A DNA stretch of 64,000 nt from Gp6-AA40 sp963741135 (GCA_963741135.1 CAVUHC010000003.1:62001-126000), one strand, 5' to 3'. Counted from the stretch's first letter, positions 41,286 to 50,931 are shown. Translations and numbers: made by a program. Notes: generated by a model from the sequence alone, not told the origin.

Positions 41286-42428
41286 CTACAGGCCCTCCGG
41301 GTTCTGAAGGCCCCGATCGATCGCCGAGAGGAACTGGCCGGCGCGCCGCCCATCGATCGCCCGATGGTCGACTGAGACGGTAGCGGTCAGCACTGTTCGC
41401 GGCTCGATGCGGCCGTCGACGACCCACGGACGTTCAACCGGCTTGCCGAACGCGACGAGCGCGACCTGGGGTGGATAGATGACGCCGTAGGCCACCTCCA
41501 CGCCGAGGTCGCCGAGATTCGTAACGGTGAGCGTCGGATCGGCAAGCTCAGAGCTGCGAAGCGTGCCCGCGCGCGCTCGTGCCACGAGGTCGAGAACCTC
41601 GCGCATCAGGGCGTCGAGATCCTTGCGATCGGTATCGTGGACTGCGGGTGCGACGAGCCCGCCTCCCCGAACCGCAATTGCGCAGCCCAGGTGAAGGCCC
41701 GCGCCGCGTTGAAACGCGTTGTCGCGCCAGAACCCGTTGACCTCAGGCACCTCGAGTGCCGCCCGCGCAACCGTCTTCAGCAGCAGCGCAATCGGGAGCA
41801 GGCGGCGTTCGACGGACCGCTTCCCGTTCTCTGACGCGAGCCACGCGAGCATACGCGTCATGTCGATCGTCGTGGAGAGGTAGAGGTGCGGAATCTCACG
41901 CTTCGAACGCGACATGGCCACCGCAATCGCCGAGCGCATCGCGGCGGCGCGATCGAGGGGAGGCGTGGCGGGAGGGGTCGGCCTTTCTGGCGCCGGAACC
42001 CGCCGTCGTGACGCGGCGCGCTCGACGTCGTCGAGCGTGATCGCTCCGGCAGGGCCGCTCCCGGTGACGTTCGCCAGATCGATTCGTAGTTCCTGTGCGG
42101 CCTTCCTGGCCGCAGGCGACGCGCGGGGTCTCCGCTCGCCAGGCGCTGCGCCGGCGGCAACGGACGCCGGGGGCGGAGCCGCTACGGTCTGGCCGGCTTC
42201 GCGGATCAACGCGAGGACGGCTCCGACCGGCACTTTCTGCCCGGGCTCGATCAACGTGCGATCGAGCACGCCGTCGTTGAACACTTCGATCTCGATGGCG
42301 CCCTTGTCCGTGTCGACAACCGCGATGATGTCGCCGCGCGTCACCGGATCGCCGGGGTTCTTGAGCCATTGAACCAGCGTGCCGGCTTCCATGTCGGCGC
42401 CGAGCGCAGGCATCTTGAACTCGATCAT
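41286..42428 (-). CDS. Dihydrolipoamide acyltransferase (PDH E2)
   Basis: 380 residues from ATG 42428. Lipoyl domain with the modified Lys in DTDKGAIEIEV (Lys42), the E3-binding domain ASPAARKAAQELRIDLANVTGSGPAGAITLDDV (about 103-140), and the acetyltransferase domain with catalytic His355 and Asp359 in SVDHRAIDGRRAG. One lipoyl domain. Transfers the acetyl group from E1 to CoA. Its ATG overlaps the E1-beta stop (ATGA). No E3 (lipoamide dehydrogenase) gene is in the window. Confidence 0.93.
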   Translation of the reverse strand: MIEFKMPALGADMEAGTLVQWLKNPGDPVTRGDIIAVVDTDKGAIEIEVFNDGVLDRTLIEPGQKVPVGAVLALIREAGQTVAAPPPASVAAGAAPGERRPRASPAARKAAQELRIDLANVTGSGPAGAITLDDVERAASRRRVPAPERPTPPATPPLDRAAAMRSAIAVAMSRSKREIPHLYLSTTIDMTRMLAWLASENGKRSVERRLLPIALLLKTVARAALEVPEVNGFWRDNAFQRGAGLHLGCAIAVRGGGLVAPAVHDTDRKDLDALMREVLDLVARARAGTLRSSELADPTLTVTNLGDLGVEVAYGVIYPPQVALVAFGKPVERPWVVDGRIEPRTVLTATVSVDHRAIDGRRAGQFLSAIDRGLQNPEGL

Positions 42429-43438
42429 CGGAGGTCCGCAGCTCCAAGCACGGTCCGCGCGGCCGCGACAATCGCCGGTGCCTGCGGCAGGGCGGCATCC
42501 TCGAGGTGCTTCGGGTAGGGAATCGGCACTTCAGCGGTGCAGACGCGCGAGATCGGAGCATCGAGCTCGTAGAAGAGCGACTCGGCAAGACGTGCCGCGA
42601 TCTCCGCAGACAGGCTTCCGCTCCGCCACCCTTCGTCGACGATCACCGCTCGCCTCGTCTTGCGCAACGATGCTTCGAGGGTACTCATGTCGAGCGGGCG
42701 GAGAGTGCGAAGGTCGATAACCTCGGCGTCCGTGCCGCCCGCGGCGAGTTCCTCGGCTGCTTTCATCACGGTGTAGAGTGAGGCGCCGTAGGCGATCAGG
42801 CTCACGTCCTTTCCGATCCGGCGAATCGCCGCCCGGTCGATGTCGACCGCGCCAGCTGTCTCCGGCAGATCGCCCTCCATGTTATAGAGGGTCTGATGCT
42901 CGAAGATGAGCACCGGATCGGGGTCCTGGAGCGCCGTCCACAGCATTCCTCGCGCATCCTCGATGGTTGCCGGTGTGACGATGCGAATGCCGGGGATGTG
43001 AGCGAGCCACCCCTCGAGGCTATGGGCGTGCTGCGCGGCAAGCTGGCGCCCCGCGCCGGTCGCCATCCGGATCACGAGCGGGACGCTGAGCTGCCCGCCC
43101 GACATGTGCCGCAATGTCGCCGCACTGTTGATGATCTGGTCGAGCGCGAGGAGACAGAAATTCACTGTCATCACCTCGACGATCGGGCGGGCGCCGCCCA
43201 GCGCCGCGCCAATGCCGGCACCGACGAACGTCGACTCCGAGAGCGGTGTATCCCGGATCCGCTCCGGCCCGAATTCGTCCAGCAGCCCCTTGCTGACGGC
43301 GTACGAGCCGCCGTATCGGCCGACGTCCTCGCCCATCAGGAACACGCGTGGATCGCGGAGCATCGCGTCTCGAACGGCCAGACGGATCGCCTCGCGATAG
43401 GTGACGCGCCGTGCGGCTTTCGGCTGATCCATGACCAT
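42425..43438 (-). CDS. Pyruvate (2-oxo acid) dehydrogenase E1 beta
   Basis: 337 residues from ATG 43438. The TPP-binding and dimer motifs of E1 beta are visible: YREAIRLAVRDAMLRDPRVFLMGEDVGRYGG, GIGAALGGARPIVEVM, and ALYTVMKAAEELAAGGTDAEVIDLRTLRPLD. Forms the alpha2-beta2 E1 that decarboxylates pyruvate or acetoin onto TPP. It overlaps the next gene E2 (ATGA) and lies three bases after E1 alpha. Confidence 0.93.
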   Translation of the reverse strand: MVMDQPKAARRVTYREAIRLAVRDAMLRDPRVFLMGEDVGRYGGSYAVSKGLLDEFGPERIRDTPLSESTFVGAGIGAALGGARPIVEVMTVNFCLLALDQIINSAATLRHMSGGQLSVPLVIRMATGAGRQLAAQHAHSLEGWLAHIPGIRIVTPATIEDARGMLWTALQDPDPVLIFEHQTLYNMEGDLPETAGAVDIDRAAIRRIGKDVSLIAYGASLYTVMKAAEELAAGGTDAEVIDLRTLRPLDMSTLEASLRKTRRAVIVDEGWRSGSLSAEIAARLAESLFYELDAPISRVCTAEVPIPYPKHLEDAALPQAPAIVAAARTVLGAADLR

Positions 43439-43441
43439 TTC

Positions 43442-44437
43442 CTATGTCGGTCGCGGCGTGTAGACATCGCGAGTGAGCGCCTCGACCGGCTCCCACGTTC
43501 CGGCCTCAGCAAACGCGACGGCGGCCGCGATCTCCTGCTCGACGTCCCGCTCGAGCGTCGCCAGGGCGTCTGCGTCGAGCAGTGCTGCGCGCTGCAATCG
43601 CGCCGTGAGCAGGGCGATCGGATCGCGCTGCTTCCACTGTTCGACTTCGGCCTTGTCGCGATACAGCTCGGCGTCGAACATCGAATGCGCCCTGAACCGG
43701 TAGGTGCGGCATTCGAGAAACTGGGGACCGTCACCCGCCCGTACGCGCGCGGCCGCTCCGCGCGCCGCCTCCTCGACCGCGATCACGTCCATCCCGTCGA
43801 CCGCGTCCGCGCGGATGCCGTATCCGCGCGCGCGCGCCGCGATATCGGTGTTGAACAACGCGCGATCGATGCGCGTCCCCATGGCGTAGAGATTGTTCTC
43901 GCACACGAACAGCACCGGCAGCTTCCACAGCGCCGCCAGGTTCAACGATTCGTGGAACTCGCCTTCGGCGACCGCGCCGTCGCCGAAGAAGCACGCCGTG
44001 ACATGCGGACGTCTGAGATAGGCGTCAGCCAGGGCGAGGCCGACGGCAATCGGCAGGCCACCGCCAACGATCGCGTTGCCCCCGTAGAACCTGGCCGCAG
44101 CATCGAACACGTGCATCGAACCGCCGCGGCCGCGGCTGCACCCTTCCTGCTTCCCGTACATCTCCGCCATCAGCCGGTCGGCGGAAATGCCGCGCGCGAG
44201 CGCGTGGCCGTGCTCGCGGTACGTCGCGACAACGGCGTCCTCCGGGAGCAGCGCGCGCATCACTCCGGTCGCCACTGCCTCTTCGCCGATGTACAGATGC
44301 AGAAACCCGCGAATCTGTCCGGCGCTGTACATTTCCGCGCATTTTTCCTCGAAGCGGCGGATCCGCAGCATCTCGCGGAGCACGATCGCGCCCTGCTCAC
44401 GGTCGACGGGCAAGGCATCGATGGCAGATGTCATCAT
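43442..44437 (-). CDS. Pyruvate (2-oxo acid) dehydrogenase E1 alpha
   Basis: 331 residues from ATG 44437 (ATG 44434 is next). The TPP motif GDGAVAEGEFHESLNLAALWKLPVLFVCENN (GDG...NN) and the phosphorylation-loop-like YRFRAHS are present. Similar in arrangement to acetoin-type and pyruvate-type E1. Its ATG overlaps the stop of the acetyl-CoA synthetase gene. Confidence 0.93.
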   Translation of the reverse strand: MMTSAIDALPVDREQGAIVLREMLRIRRFEEKCAEMYSAGQIRGFLHLYIGEEAVATGVMRALLPEDAVVATYREHGHALARGISADRLMAEMYGKQEGCSRGRGGSMHVFDAAARFYGGNAIVGGGLPIAVGLALADAYLRRPHVTACFFGDGAVAEGEFHESLNLAALWKLPVLFVCENNLYAMGTRIDRALFNTDIAARARGYGIRADAVDGMDVIAVEEAARGAAARVRAGDGPQFLECRTYRFRAHSMFDAELYRDKAEVEQWKQRDPIALLTARLQRAALLDADALATLERDVEQEIAAAVAFAEAGTWEPVEALTRDVYTPRPT

Positions 44438-46238
44438 TCCGGCTCCAGTGTGGAGATGTCGCCTTCCGGCAAGCCGAGCTCGCGCGCCTTCAGGAGACGG
44501 CGCATGATCTTTCCCGCACGGTTCTTCGGTACGCTCGGCACAAAGGCGATCTCCTTCGGCGCGACGGCGGCTCCCAGCCGTGTACGGGCGAACCCGAGCA
44601 GCTCGCGCTGAAGCGCGTCGGTCGCCTGCACGCCGGGCTTCAACGCGACGAACGCCTTGACGATTTCGCCGGCCATCGGATCGGGCTTGCCGATGACGCC
44701 CGCCTCGGCCACCGCGTGATGCTCGAGCAGAATGCTTTCCACCTCGAAGGGGCCGATGAGATGCCCCGACGACTTGATCACGTCGTCGGCGCGGCCGACG
44801 AACCAGTAGTAGCCGTCGGCGTCCCTCCGTGCGAGATCGCCGGTCAGGTAGTAGCCACCGCGAAAACATTGAGCATAGCGCTCGGGTTCGTTGAGATAGC
44901 CTCTGAACATTGACGGCCACCCGGCGCGCAGCGCGAGCTCACCTTGTTCCCCGGGCGCTTCGAGCACGGTGACGCCCGTGGCGGTCCTCCGCACGACGGC
45001 CGCGTCGACGCCTGGTACCGGCCGCCCCATGGAGCCGGGACGGATGTCCATCGAGGCGAAGTTGGCGATCATGATCCCGCCTGTTTCGGTTTGCCACCAG
45101 TTGTCGTGGAATGGCTGATCGAGCGCCTCCGCGCCCCACACGACTGCCTCGGGATTCAGCGGCTCGCCGACGCTGCCGAGGAAGCGCAGCGATGACAGTC
45201 TGTGCGTGCGCGCGAGCGCCGCGCCCGTCTTCATCAACATCCGGATGGCCGTCGGCGCCGTATACCAGACCGTGATTCGCTCATCAGACAGAATGCGGTA
45301 CCAGCGTTCCGCGTCGAAGTCGCCTTCATCGACGACACTCGTCACGCCGTGCAGGAGCGGCGCAATGATTCCGTAGGAGGTGCCGGTTACCCAGCCGGGA
45401 TCCGCCGTGCACCAGAAGCGGTCGTCCGGATGAAGGTCGAGCGCGTAGTACGCGGTCGTGTAGTGCGCAACCACTGCATCGTGGACGTGGAGGGCGCCCT
45501 TCGGTCGGCCGGTCGTGCCGCTGGTGAAGTGCAGCAGTGCGACGTCGTCGGGGCCGGTCGGCGGGATGACGAACGAGGGAGAGGCCGCATCCATCAGCGC
45601 GCGCAGATCGTGGGTCCCGGGGGGAGCGGCGCTGCTGTCTCGCGCACGAGCAGCACGTGCTCCAGATCCTTCAGCTGCGACCGCAGTGGCTCCAGCTTGC
45701 GTCGATAGAGTGTGTCGGTGGTCACGATCGCGCGGGCGCGCGCGATCGTCAGGCGTGCGGCAATCGGATCGGGGCCAAATGCGGAGAACAGCGGGGCGTA
45801 GACACTCCCGTGTTTCATCGTGCCCAGCGCCGCGACGTACAGGAGAGGAATGCGTCCGGCGAGGGTGGCCACGACACCCTGCCGCCCGACGCCCAGTCTT
45901 CGCAGTACATTGGCGAAGCGGCTCGTCTCCGATTGCATGTCGATGTAGGTGAGGTCGCGTCGTTCGCCATGTCGACTGATGCAGCGCAGGGCTACGCGCG
46001 CGCCGTGCGGTCCTGCCGCATGGCGATCGATCGCTTCGTGCGCGATGTTCAGGCCCCGGTCGCCCGGCAGTCCGTCCAGGTGGCGACGCGCGGCCGTCCA
46101 CGAAAAGGCCGCACGGGCGCTTTCGTATTCGACGAGGTTCGGGGGGAGTTCTCCCGCGCGCGTACCCTTCTTGATTATTGCCGGATGCCGCGACGGCGAT
46201 GCCGGCGTCTGGCCCGCGACGATGTCATTCGGCAGCAT
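44434..46238 (-). pseudogene. Acetyl-CoA synthetase, one frameshift
   Basis: Start ATG 46238 (MLPNDIVAGQTPASPS). The N-terminal part, including ISRHGERRDLTYIDM and GRIPLLYVAALGTMKHG, and the C-terminal part with the AMP-binding motif LHFTSGTTGRPKGALHVHDAV, GDLARRDADGYYWFVGRADDVIK and the acetylated-Lys motif PKNRAGKIMRRLLK are all there, joined by a frameshift near 45,605. Unlike the plus-strand breaks this one looks like a missing base. Makes acetyl-CoA from acetate, so with PDH it feeds the same pool. Likely a single intact gene with an indel error or a recent mutation. Confidence 0.8.
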
Positions 46239-46257
46239 CACGTCACCTGCCTCGTGC

Positions 46258-47537
46258 CTAGATTCCCGTCGGATACGTCTCGGGCAGGTCAACCTCGTGC
46301 CGTGCCCACGTTTCGAGCGGCTCCAGTGCGTGCGTCTCGTCGATGTGGATGACTGCGTCGAACTGCTGTGCCAGATGCGCCTTGAAGTAGTGGCTCGTTC
46401 GTTCGCTCTCCGGCCTGTAGATGACGCCGATCGCGCGCTCCAGACGCGGTTCGGACAACGCCGCGGCCGTCGCGGGATCGCGCAGTGGGAGGAGGAACGA
46501 CGGGATGTCCACATCGTGGAACAGACGTTCGTAGCTAGCCGCGGCCGATGGCTGGACCTTCATCCGCTGCGCCGGCTCATCCCAGTTCGACGCCGCCGTT
46601 ACCGTTCCGGTGTGCGTCATGAACCCGACGGAGCGGCAGCGATCACCGAGCTGCTCGCGCACCAACTGGCCGAGATTGAGCTCGCCGCGCAGCGACATCG
46701 ACGTCGCTCGCGCGTCGCCAAGGTGGGAGTTGTGCGCCCACACCACGGCACGTGCGCGGCCGCTGGTGTGCGGCACCGGGCTGGAACGCAGCATCTCGAG
46801 CGTGCTCATCATGTGGCGGTCGCGCACATTCCACGATTCTGCGCCGCCGTCGATGAACATCGCACGGTAGTAGCTCTCGGCGTTCCGGATCACGCGGGCG
46901 TTCTGCTCCGCGGCGAAGTGACTCGTCCTCGGCCACACGACCGTCGCGCGAGGCGTATTCGGCGGCCTGCCGTCGCAGCTCCACGAGCTGCGCGATGACA
47001 CCCTGTTCACATGATGGCGAGAGCCGGAGGGCCGACGCGTAGCCATAGGACTGCATGTCCTGGCCGAAGACGTCGAAACAGCGGTAGCGCTGGCGCGCGC
47101 GGGCGGCGGCGAGGGGGTCGATCTTCTGGAGATACTCGACCACTTGATCGATTGAACGATGCAACGAGTAGAGATCCAGGCCGTAGAACCCCGTGCGGCC
47201 TGTCGATTGCTGCCGCTCGTTCCAGCCGCGCAGCCAGTTGATGAAAGTCATCACCACGTGGTTGCGCCACATCCAGCGGGGAAACCGGATGAAGTCGCCA
47301 AGCGTGTCGCGTGCCGTCGCGTCACTGCCCGACAGACGGACCCAGCGGTTCACGCGATAGGCGTCGGGCCAGTCGGCCTCGACGGCGACGAGATTGAAAC
47401 CGGCGCGCTCGATCAGCGCGCGCGTGATCTCCGCGCGCGTCTCATAGAACTCGTGCGTGCCGTGCGACGCTTCGCCGATCAGCACGACGTCGGCATCGGC
47501 GACGAGATCGAGCAGCGGGTCAGCGTAGGCACCGCTT
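46258..47537 (-). pseudogene. Erythromycin esterase-like protein, frameshifted, probably the second half of a fusion
   Basis: Contains the family motifs VLIGEASHGTHEFYETRAEIT, VAVEADWPDAYRVNRWV, TGFYGLDLYSLH and, after a break near 46,935, NARVIRNAESYYRAM, VVWAHNSHLGDARAT and GVIYRPESER. Upstream no start codon is found: the frame runs as SSDELRFPLESGAYADPLL directly from the end of the phosphoribosyltransferase (47,538) with one frame change. Phosphoribosyltransferase-erythromycin esterase fusions exist (Rv2030c of M. tuberculosis), so the two entries are probably one gene. Confidence 0.72.
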
Positions 47538-48266
47538 TCAAGCGGGAATCGCAGTTCGTCGGATGACGTCGAGAGGAGCGTCGATCACGATTGCGCTCCG
47601 CGGGGCTCCGCGCCCTTTCTGCAGCGCCGTCCTGACTTCGTCGTCGGTTGTCTGACTGAAGTCTTCATACCACGCGCCGACGGATCCGAAATGTTCGGGC
47701 ATCTCGGCACAGACGACCTGGTCGGCCATCGCTGACAGCTCCTCGCAGGTATCACGCGCTCCAACAGGCACTGCGACAACCACCTCAGACGGCCGGAGCC
47801 GTCTCACGGCCGCCACGGCCGCCCGCATCGTCGAGCCGGTCGCGAGCCCGTCGTCGACGAGGATCGCCACGCGGCCCGCGATTGCCAGCGCCGGACGACC
47901 ATCGCGATACGCGCGCTCCCGTCGCTCGAGCTCCTGCTGTTCGACGCGCGCGACGTGTTCGATGATGTGGCTCGGAATGCCGCACAGCCGGATGACGTCG
48001 TCATTGAGGACGCGAATGCCGCCGCTTGCGATAGCGCCCATCGCGAGCTCCGGCTGGAACGGGACGCCGAGCTTCCGCACGACGAAGACATCGAGGGGCG
48101 CGCCGAGGGCCGTGGCGACTTCGAGCGCGACTGGCATCCCGCCGCGCGGCAGACCGAGCACGACGACGTCGCTGCGCGCGGAATACGCGCCGAGTCGGCC
48201 AGCGAGGATTCTGCCGGCTTCGCGCCGATTGGCAAACCGGATGACGGGGGCGATGCCATGGAACAT
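47538..48266 (-). CDS. Phosphoribosyltransferase domain protein, N-terminal half of the probable fusion
   Basis: 242 residues from ATG 48266 to its own stop. Type I PRTase fold with VVVLGLPRGGMPVALEVA, the flexible loop region, and the PRPP loop VAILVDDGLATGSTMRAA intact. Ends IDAPLDVIRRTAIPA, then in another frame continues into the erythromycin esterase. A member of the PRT family found with stress genes; ligand unknown. It is the first gene of a large leftward operon that runs through the esterase, acetyl-CoA synthetase and PDH. Confidence 0.85.
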   Translation of the reverse strand: MFHGIAPVIRFANRREAGRILAGRLGAYSARSDVVVLGLPRGGMPVALEVATALGAPLDVFVVRKLGVPFQPELAMGAIASGGIRVLNDDVIRLCGIPSHIIEHVARVEQQELERRERAYRDGRPALAIAGRVAILVDDGLATGSTMRAAVAAVRRLRPSEVVVAVPVGARDTCEELSAMADQVVCAEMPEHFGSVGAWYEDFSQTTDDEVRTALQKGRGAPRSAIVIDAPLDVIRRTAIPA

Positions 48267-48291
48267 GGTGCGCGTCCTGTACGTGGGCGTG

Positions 48292-48307
48292 TGCAAGCAG
48301 AGTGCCC
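48292..48307 (-). promoter_or_regulatory. sigma-54 promoter for the PRT/esterase/ACS/PDH operon
   Basis: Promoter-strand box GGGCACTCTGCTTGCA: GG at 48306-48305, GC at 48294-48293, close to consensus. Predicted start about 48281, leader 14 bases. Pair centre 72 bp upstream. Confidence 0.68.
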
Positions 48308-48362
48308 CTGGCGTGCAGGCGAGAAAGACCTCCGGGACGTCCCCGCCGGGGGGAGTTGGTGG

Positions 48363-48392
48363 GAACAATCCCCCGGTCCCGCAAAAAATTCC
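48363..48392. promoter_or_regulatory. Tandem palindrome pair between two PRT genes
   Basis: Half-sites GAACAATCCC and AAAAAATTCC, 20 bp centre to centre, followed by GCGG. It is almost equidistant from both flanking promoters (72 and 70 bp to the -24 GG). Confidence 0.6.
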
Positions 48393-48445
48393 GCGGACGA
48401 TATTCATGGTTCGTGCGACACGCGGCCGATGTGGCGCGCCTTGCG

Positions 48446-48461
48446 CGGCACGACCGTTGCC
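48446..48461 (+). promoter_or_regulatory. sigma-54 promoter, near-perfect, for the second PRT gene
   Basis: Box CGGCACGACCGTTGCC matches GGCACG-N4-TTGC exactly. GG at 48447-48448, GC at 48459-48460. Predicted start about 48472, four bases before ATG 48476. Confidence 0.7.
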
Positions 48462-48475
48462 TTGACGACAGTGCC

Positions 48476-49166
48476 ATGCAACAGATCTTTGCCGACCGGC
48501 ATCACGCCGGCGCGCAGCTCGCCGAGCAGTTGCGGCAGGACCAGTCACGCCGCGATGTGGTGGTTCTGGGACTGGCGCCCGGAGGCGTACCCGTCGCGTG
48601 GGAGGTGGCGAAAACCCTCGGGGTCCCGTTCGATGTGTGTGTCGTACGAACGGTACGAGCGCCCGAAGATCCGGACCTGGTCATCGGCTCAGTGGCGAGC
48701 GGCGGGGTTTCAGGACCTGAGCCACCGCGTCGTGACCGCCCTCGGGCTTCCACGCGCCACACTGGACGCCCCAATCCGTCGAGCCCTGGCGGAACTGCGC
48801 CGCTGCGAAGCGGCGTACCGCGGGTATCGTGTGCCGCTCTCGCTTGCCGGCCGCATCGTCATCATCGTCGACGACGGGTTGGCGACGCGTGCGACGATGC
48901 GCGCGGCGGTTCATGCCGTTCGGGAGAGCAAGCCCACCCGAATCGTTGCGGCAGCGCCCGTGGCGGCCCGCGCGACCTGCGACATGCTGGAGGCGCTGGC
49001 CGACGAGGTCGTCTGCGCGTGGACTCCTGAGTCGTTGTCGATGAGCGGTCCCTGGTACCGGTATTTCTCACCGATCACCGATGACGAAATTCGCGCGTTG
49101 CTGCGGCACACCGATACGCACAGGCACGACTGTGGGTCGCACGTGCTTGCGCGGTGGGACGGATAA
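48476..49166 (+). pseudogene. Phosphoribosyltransferase domain protein, second copy, frameshifted
   Basis: ATG 48476 (MQQIFADRHHAGAQLAEQL). Same order as the first copy: VVVLGLAPGGVPVAWEVAK, then a frame change near 48,705 (SVASGG into GFQDLSHRVVTALG) and RIVIIVDDGLATRATMRAAV at the PRPP loop, where Arg replaces the usual Gly in ATGxTM. Ends after a TPESLSMSGPWYRYF tail. The PRPP-loop change and the frameshift suggest a damaged or regulatory paralogue, or an indel error. Confidence 0.75.
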
Positions 49167-49214
49167 ATCGATTCAGGCTCGGATTCCGCGAGCTGAGGAG
49201 GGAGGAGGAGTGCC

Positions 49215-49844
49215 ATGACACGCAAATGCTGGTGGAGCAGCGCTCTCATCGTGCTGGTCGTTGCCACGGCCGCGACGGCGCAGACGACCCAGAGAATCCA
49301 CCGACCGCCGTCAACAACAATGTGGCAGCACGGCAGCACCCTCAATCTGTTTGGAGGCGCGGCCTCCGCCCCGTCGGATCGTGGGGCGATTGGTGGGGGC
49401 GCATTCGGCTGGGAACTGAAGCCGCGGTTTGCCGTGGAGGGCAGCGGAGAGTGGATGGAATGGGGTGCCGGGTCACACGCGTTCGCGGCCGCAATCACGG
49501 TCCAAACCGGCCTGGCAGGTCCGCGTCCCCTCATGCCGTTCCTCACTGGCGGCATCGGGCTGTACCGCGCGTCGTTCGCTCGGATTGGTTCGGCGATGCC
49601 CGCGTTCTACGCCCGCCGCAGTACGACGGACGGTATGGCCATGCGGACTACCGCCACGTTTACCGACCCGACCGTCGTGTTTGGCGGCGGCGTGAACGCG
49701 TTCCTGAGCCGACACTGGGCGATTCGTCCGGATGTGCGGGAGATGGTCGTCCTGCGCAACTCGCGCAGCTACTTCGTGACTGCCTTCGCCATCCATGTCG
49801 CGTATCACTTCGAAGATCATCCGATCACGCCAACGGTGCGGTGA
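49215..49844 (+). CDS. Predicted outer-membrane or periplasmic barrel protein
   Basis: 209 residues, ATG 49215 with GAGGGAGGAGGAG upstream. Signal peptide to about 23 (ATAATAQ). Strands alternate with Gly: STLNLFGGAASA, AIGGGAFGWELKPRFAVEGSGEW, PFLTGGIGLYRASF, VFGGGVNAFLSRHW, and a last strand YFVTAFAIHVAYHF. Weak family assignment, typical of small acidobacterial beta-barrels. It lies in an operon after the second PRT gene. Confidence 0.65.
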   Translation: MTRKCWWSSALIVLVVATAATAQTTQRIHRPPSTTMWQHGSTLNLFGGAASAPSDRGAIGGGAFGWELKPRFAVEGSGEWMEWGAGSHAFAAAITVQTGLAGPRPLMPFLTGGIGLYRASFARIGSAMPAFYARRSTTDGMAMRTTATFTDPTVVFGGGVNAFLSRHWAIRPDVREMVVLRNSRSYFVTAFAIHVAYHFEDHPITPTVR

Positions 49845-49854
49845 CCGGATCGGG

Positions 49855-50931
49855 GTGAACGTCGTGAGACGCCGGCTCACCACGCTGCTGTTGATCTCCG
49901 GAATCGTCCTCATCCGGGGATCGACGGCGGTGTCGGATCTTCTGCCGGGTCCTTTCGCGTGGCTCCACCCGGCGATCAGCCTCGACGAGACGGCTCGGAG
50001 CCACATCGATCGCGGTGACGTATTGGTCCGAATTCTGCCGGCAGGCGACGGCGAGCTGGGGGTGTTCGCGGCCTCCCGCCTGGATACGGAGCCGGAGATG
50101 CTCGCCACCTGGGCTGCGTCTATCGCCGACTTGAAGAAGAGCCCGTACGTGCTCGCCGTGCGACGATTCTCCGATCCTCCCGCGATTGAAGACCTCGACA
50201 CACTCGCGCTCGACGACTCCGACCTGGAGAGCGCACGGCGCTGTACGCCAGGGGACTGCGCGCTCAAGATCGCCTCTGGAGACATCGAGTCGCTGCGTCG
50301 AACGGCCAGAGCCGGAGGGACGCAGTGGAAGGATGCGGTGCAGCGGCAGTTCCGGCGCATTGTCCTGGATCGTGTGAACGCATACGAGGCCGAGGGCTTT
50401 GCGGGGCTGTCGCCGTATGCGGACCGCCAAAAGCGGGTGTACCCGCAGGTAGCCTTCGCCTCGCTCCTCGCCAGCTCGCCTTACCTGCAGTCGGATCCGA
50501 TCACGGATGTGGCCGCGCGGACCGAGTCGTTCTTCTACTGGTCCAAGGAGCAATACGGGACCGGCAAGCCCGTCATTACCGTTACGCATGTTGACGTCGT
50601 GCGCCCGCTGGTGCCGTGCGCGTTGCGTGTCGCGCTCGTGAGCACCGAGATCTTCGCGACACATTACCGGAATGCGTCCCTCGGTCTCACCGCCGTCGTG
50701 GAGGATGCGGCCGGCCAGGGGTACCTCGTCTACGTGAACCGCTCGCAGCTCGACGTGCTTGGGGGCTTCTTTGGGGCGTTGAAGCGGGCGATCGTCGAGA
50801 GCCGTATCAAGAGCGAAAGCGTCCAGGTATTCGGAGAGCTTCGCAGGCGGCTCGAGAGCGGCCCTCCTGGAGGCGATGCTACCGCCGCCAGTCTGCCAGG
50901 ACCGACGACAAGTCGATTGACGGAGCGATGA
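49855..50931 (+). CDS. Exported protein of unknown function
   Basis: 358 residues from GTG 49855 (GTG 49864 is an alternative). A hydrophobic N-terminus (RRRLTTLLLISGIVLIRGS) suggests export. A conserved-looking middle has RCTPGDCALKIASGDIESLRR, two Cys that could form a disulfide, then EGFAGLSPYADRQKRVYPQV and FYWSKEQYGTGKPVITVTHVDVVRP. I recognise the CTPGDCALKI / SKE-x-G-x-KPVI pattern only as an acidobacterial family of unknown role. The 3' end overlaps the convergent hydrolase by about 50 bases. Confidence 0.65.
   Translation: MNVVRRRLTTLLLISGIVLIRGSTAVSDLLPGPFAWLHPAISLDETARSHIDRGDVLVRILPAGDGELGVFAASRLDTEPEMLATWAASIADLKKSPYVLAVRRFSDPPAIEDLDTLALDDSDLESARRCTPGDCALKIASGDIESLRRTARAGGTQWKDAVQRQFRRIVLDRVNAYEAEGFAGLSPYADRQKRVYPQVAFASLLASSPYLQSDPITDVAARTESFFYWSKEQYGTGKPVITVTHVDVVRPLVPCALRVALVSTEIFATHYRNASLGLTAVVEDAAGQGYLVYVNRSQLDVLGGFFGALKRAIVESRIKSESVQVFGELRRRLESGPPGGDATAASLPGPTTSRLTER

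Noticed and set aside
40378..41427. A 349-codon minus-strand frame through the second BON gene that includes the E2 relic.
   Set aside because: The frame differs from both the E2 gene and the relic reading, has no start signal, and is the shadow of the BON gene. Only the 45-base relic is supported.
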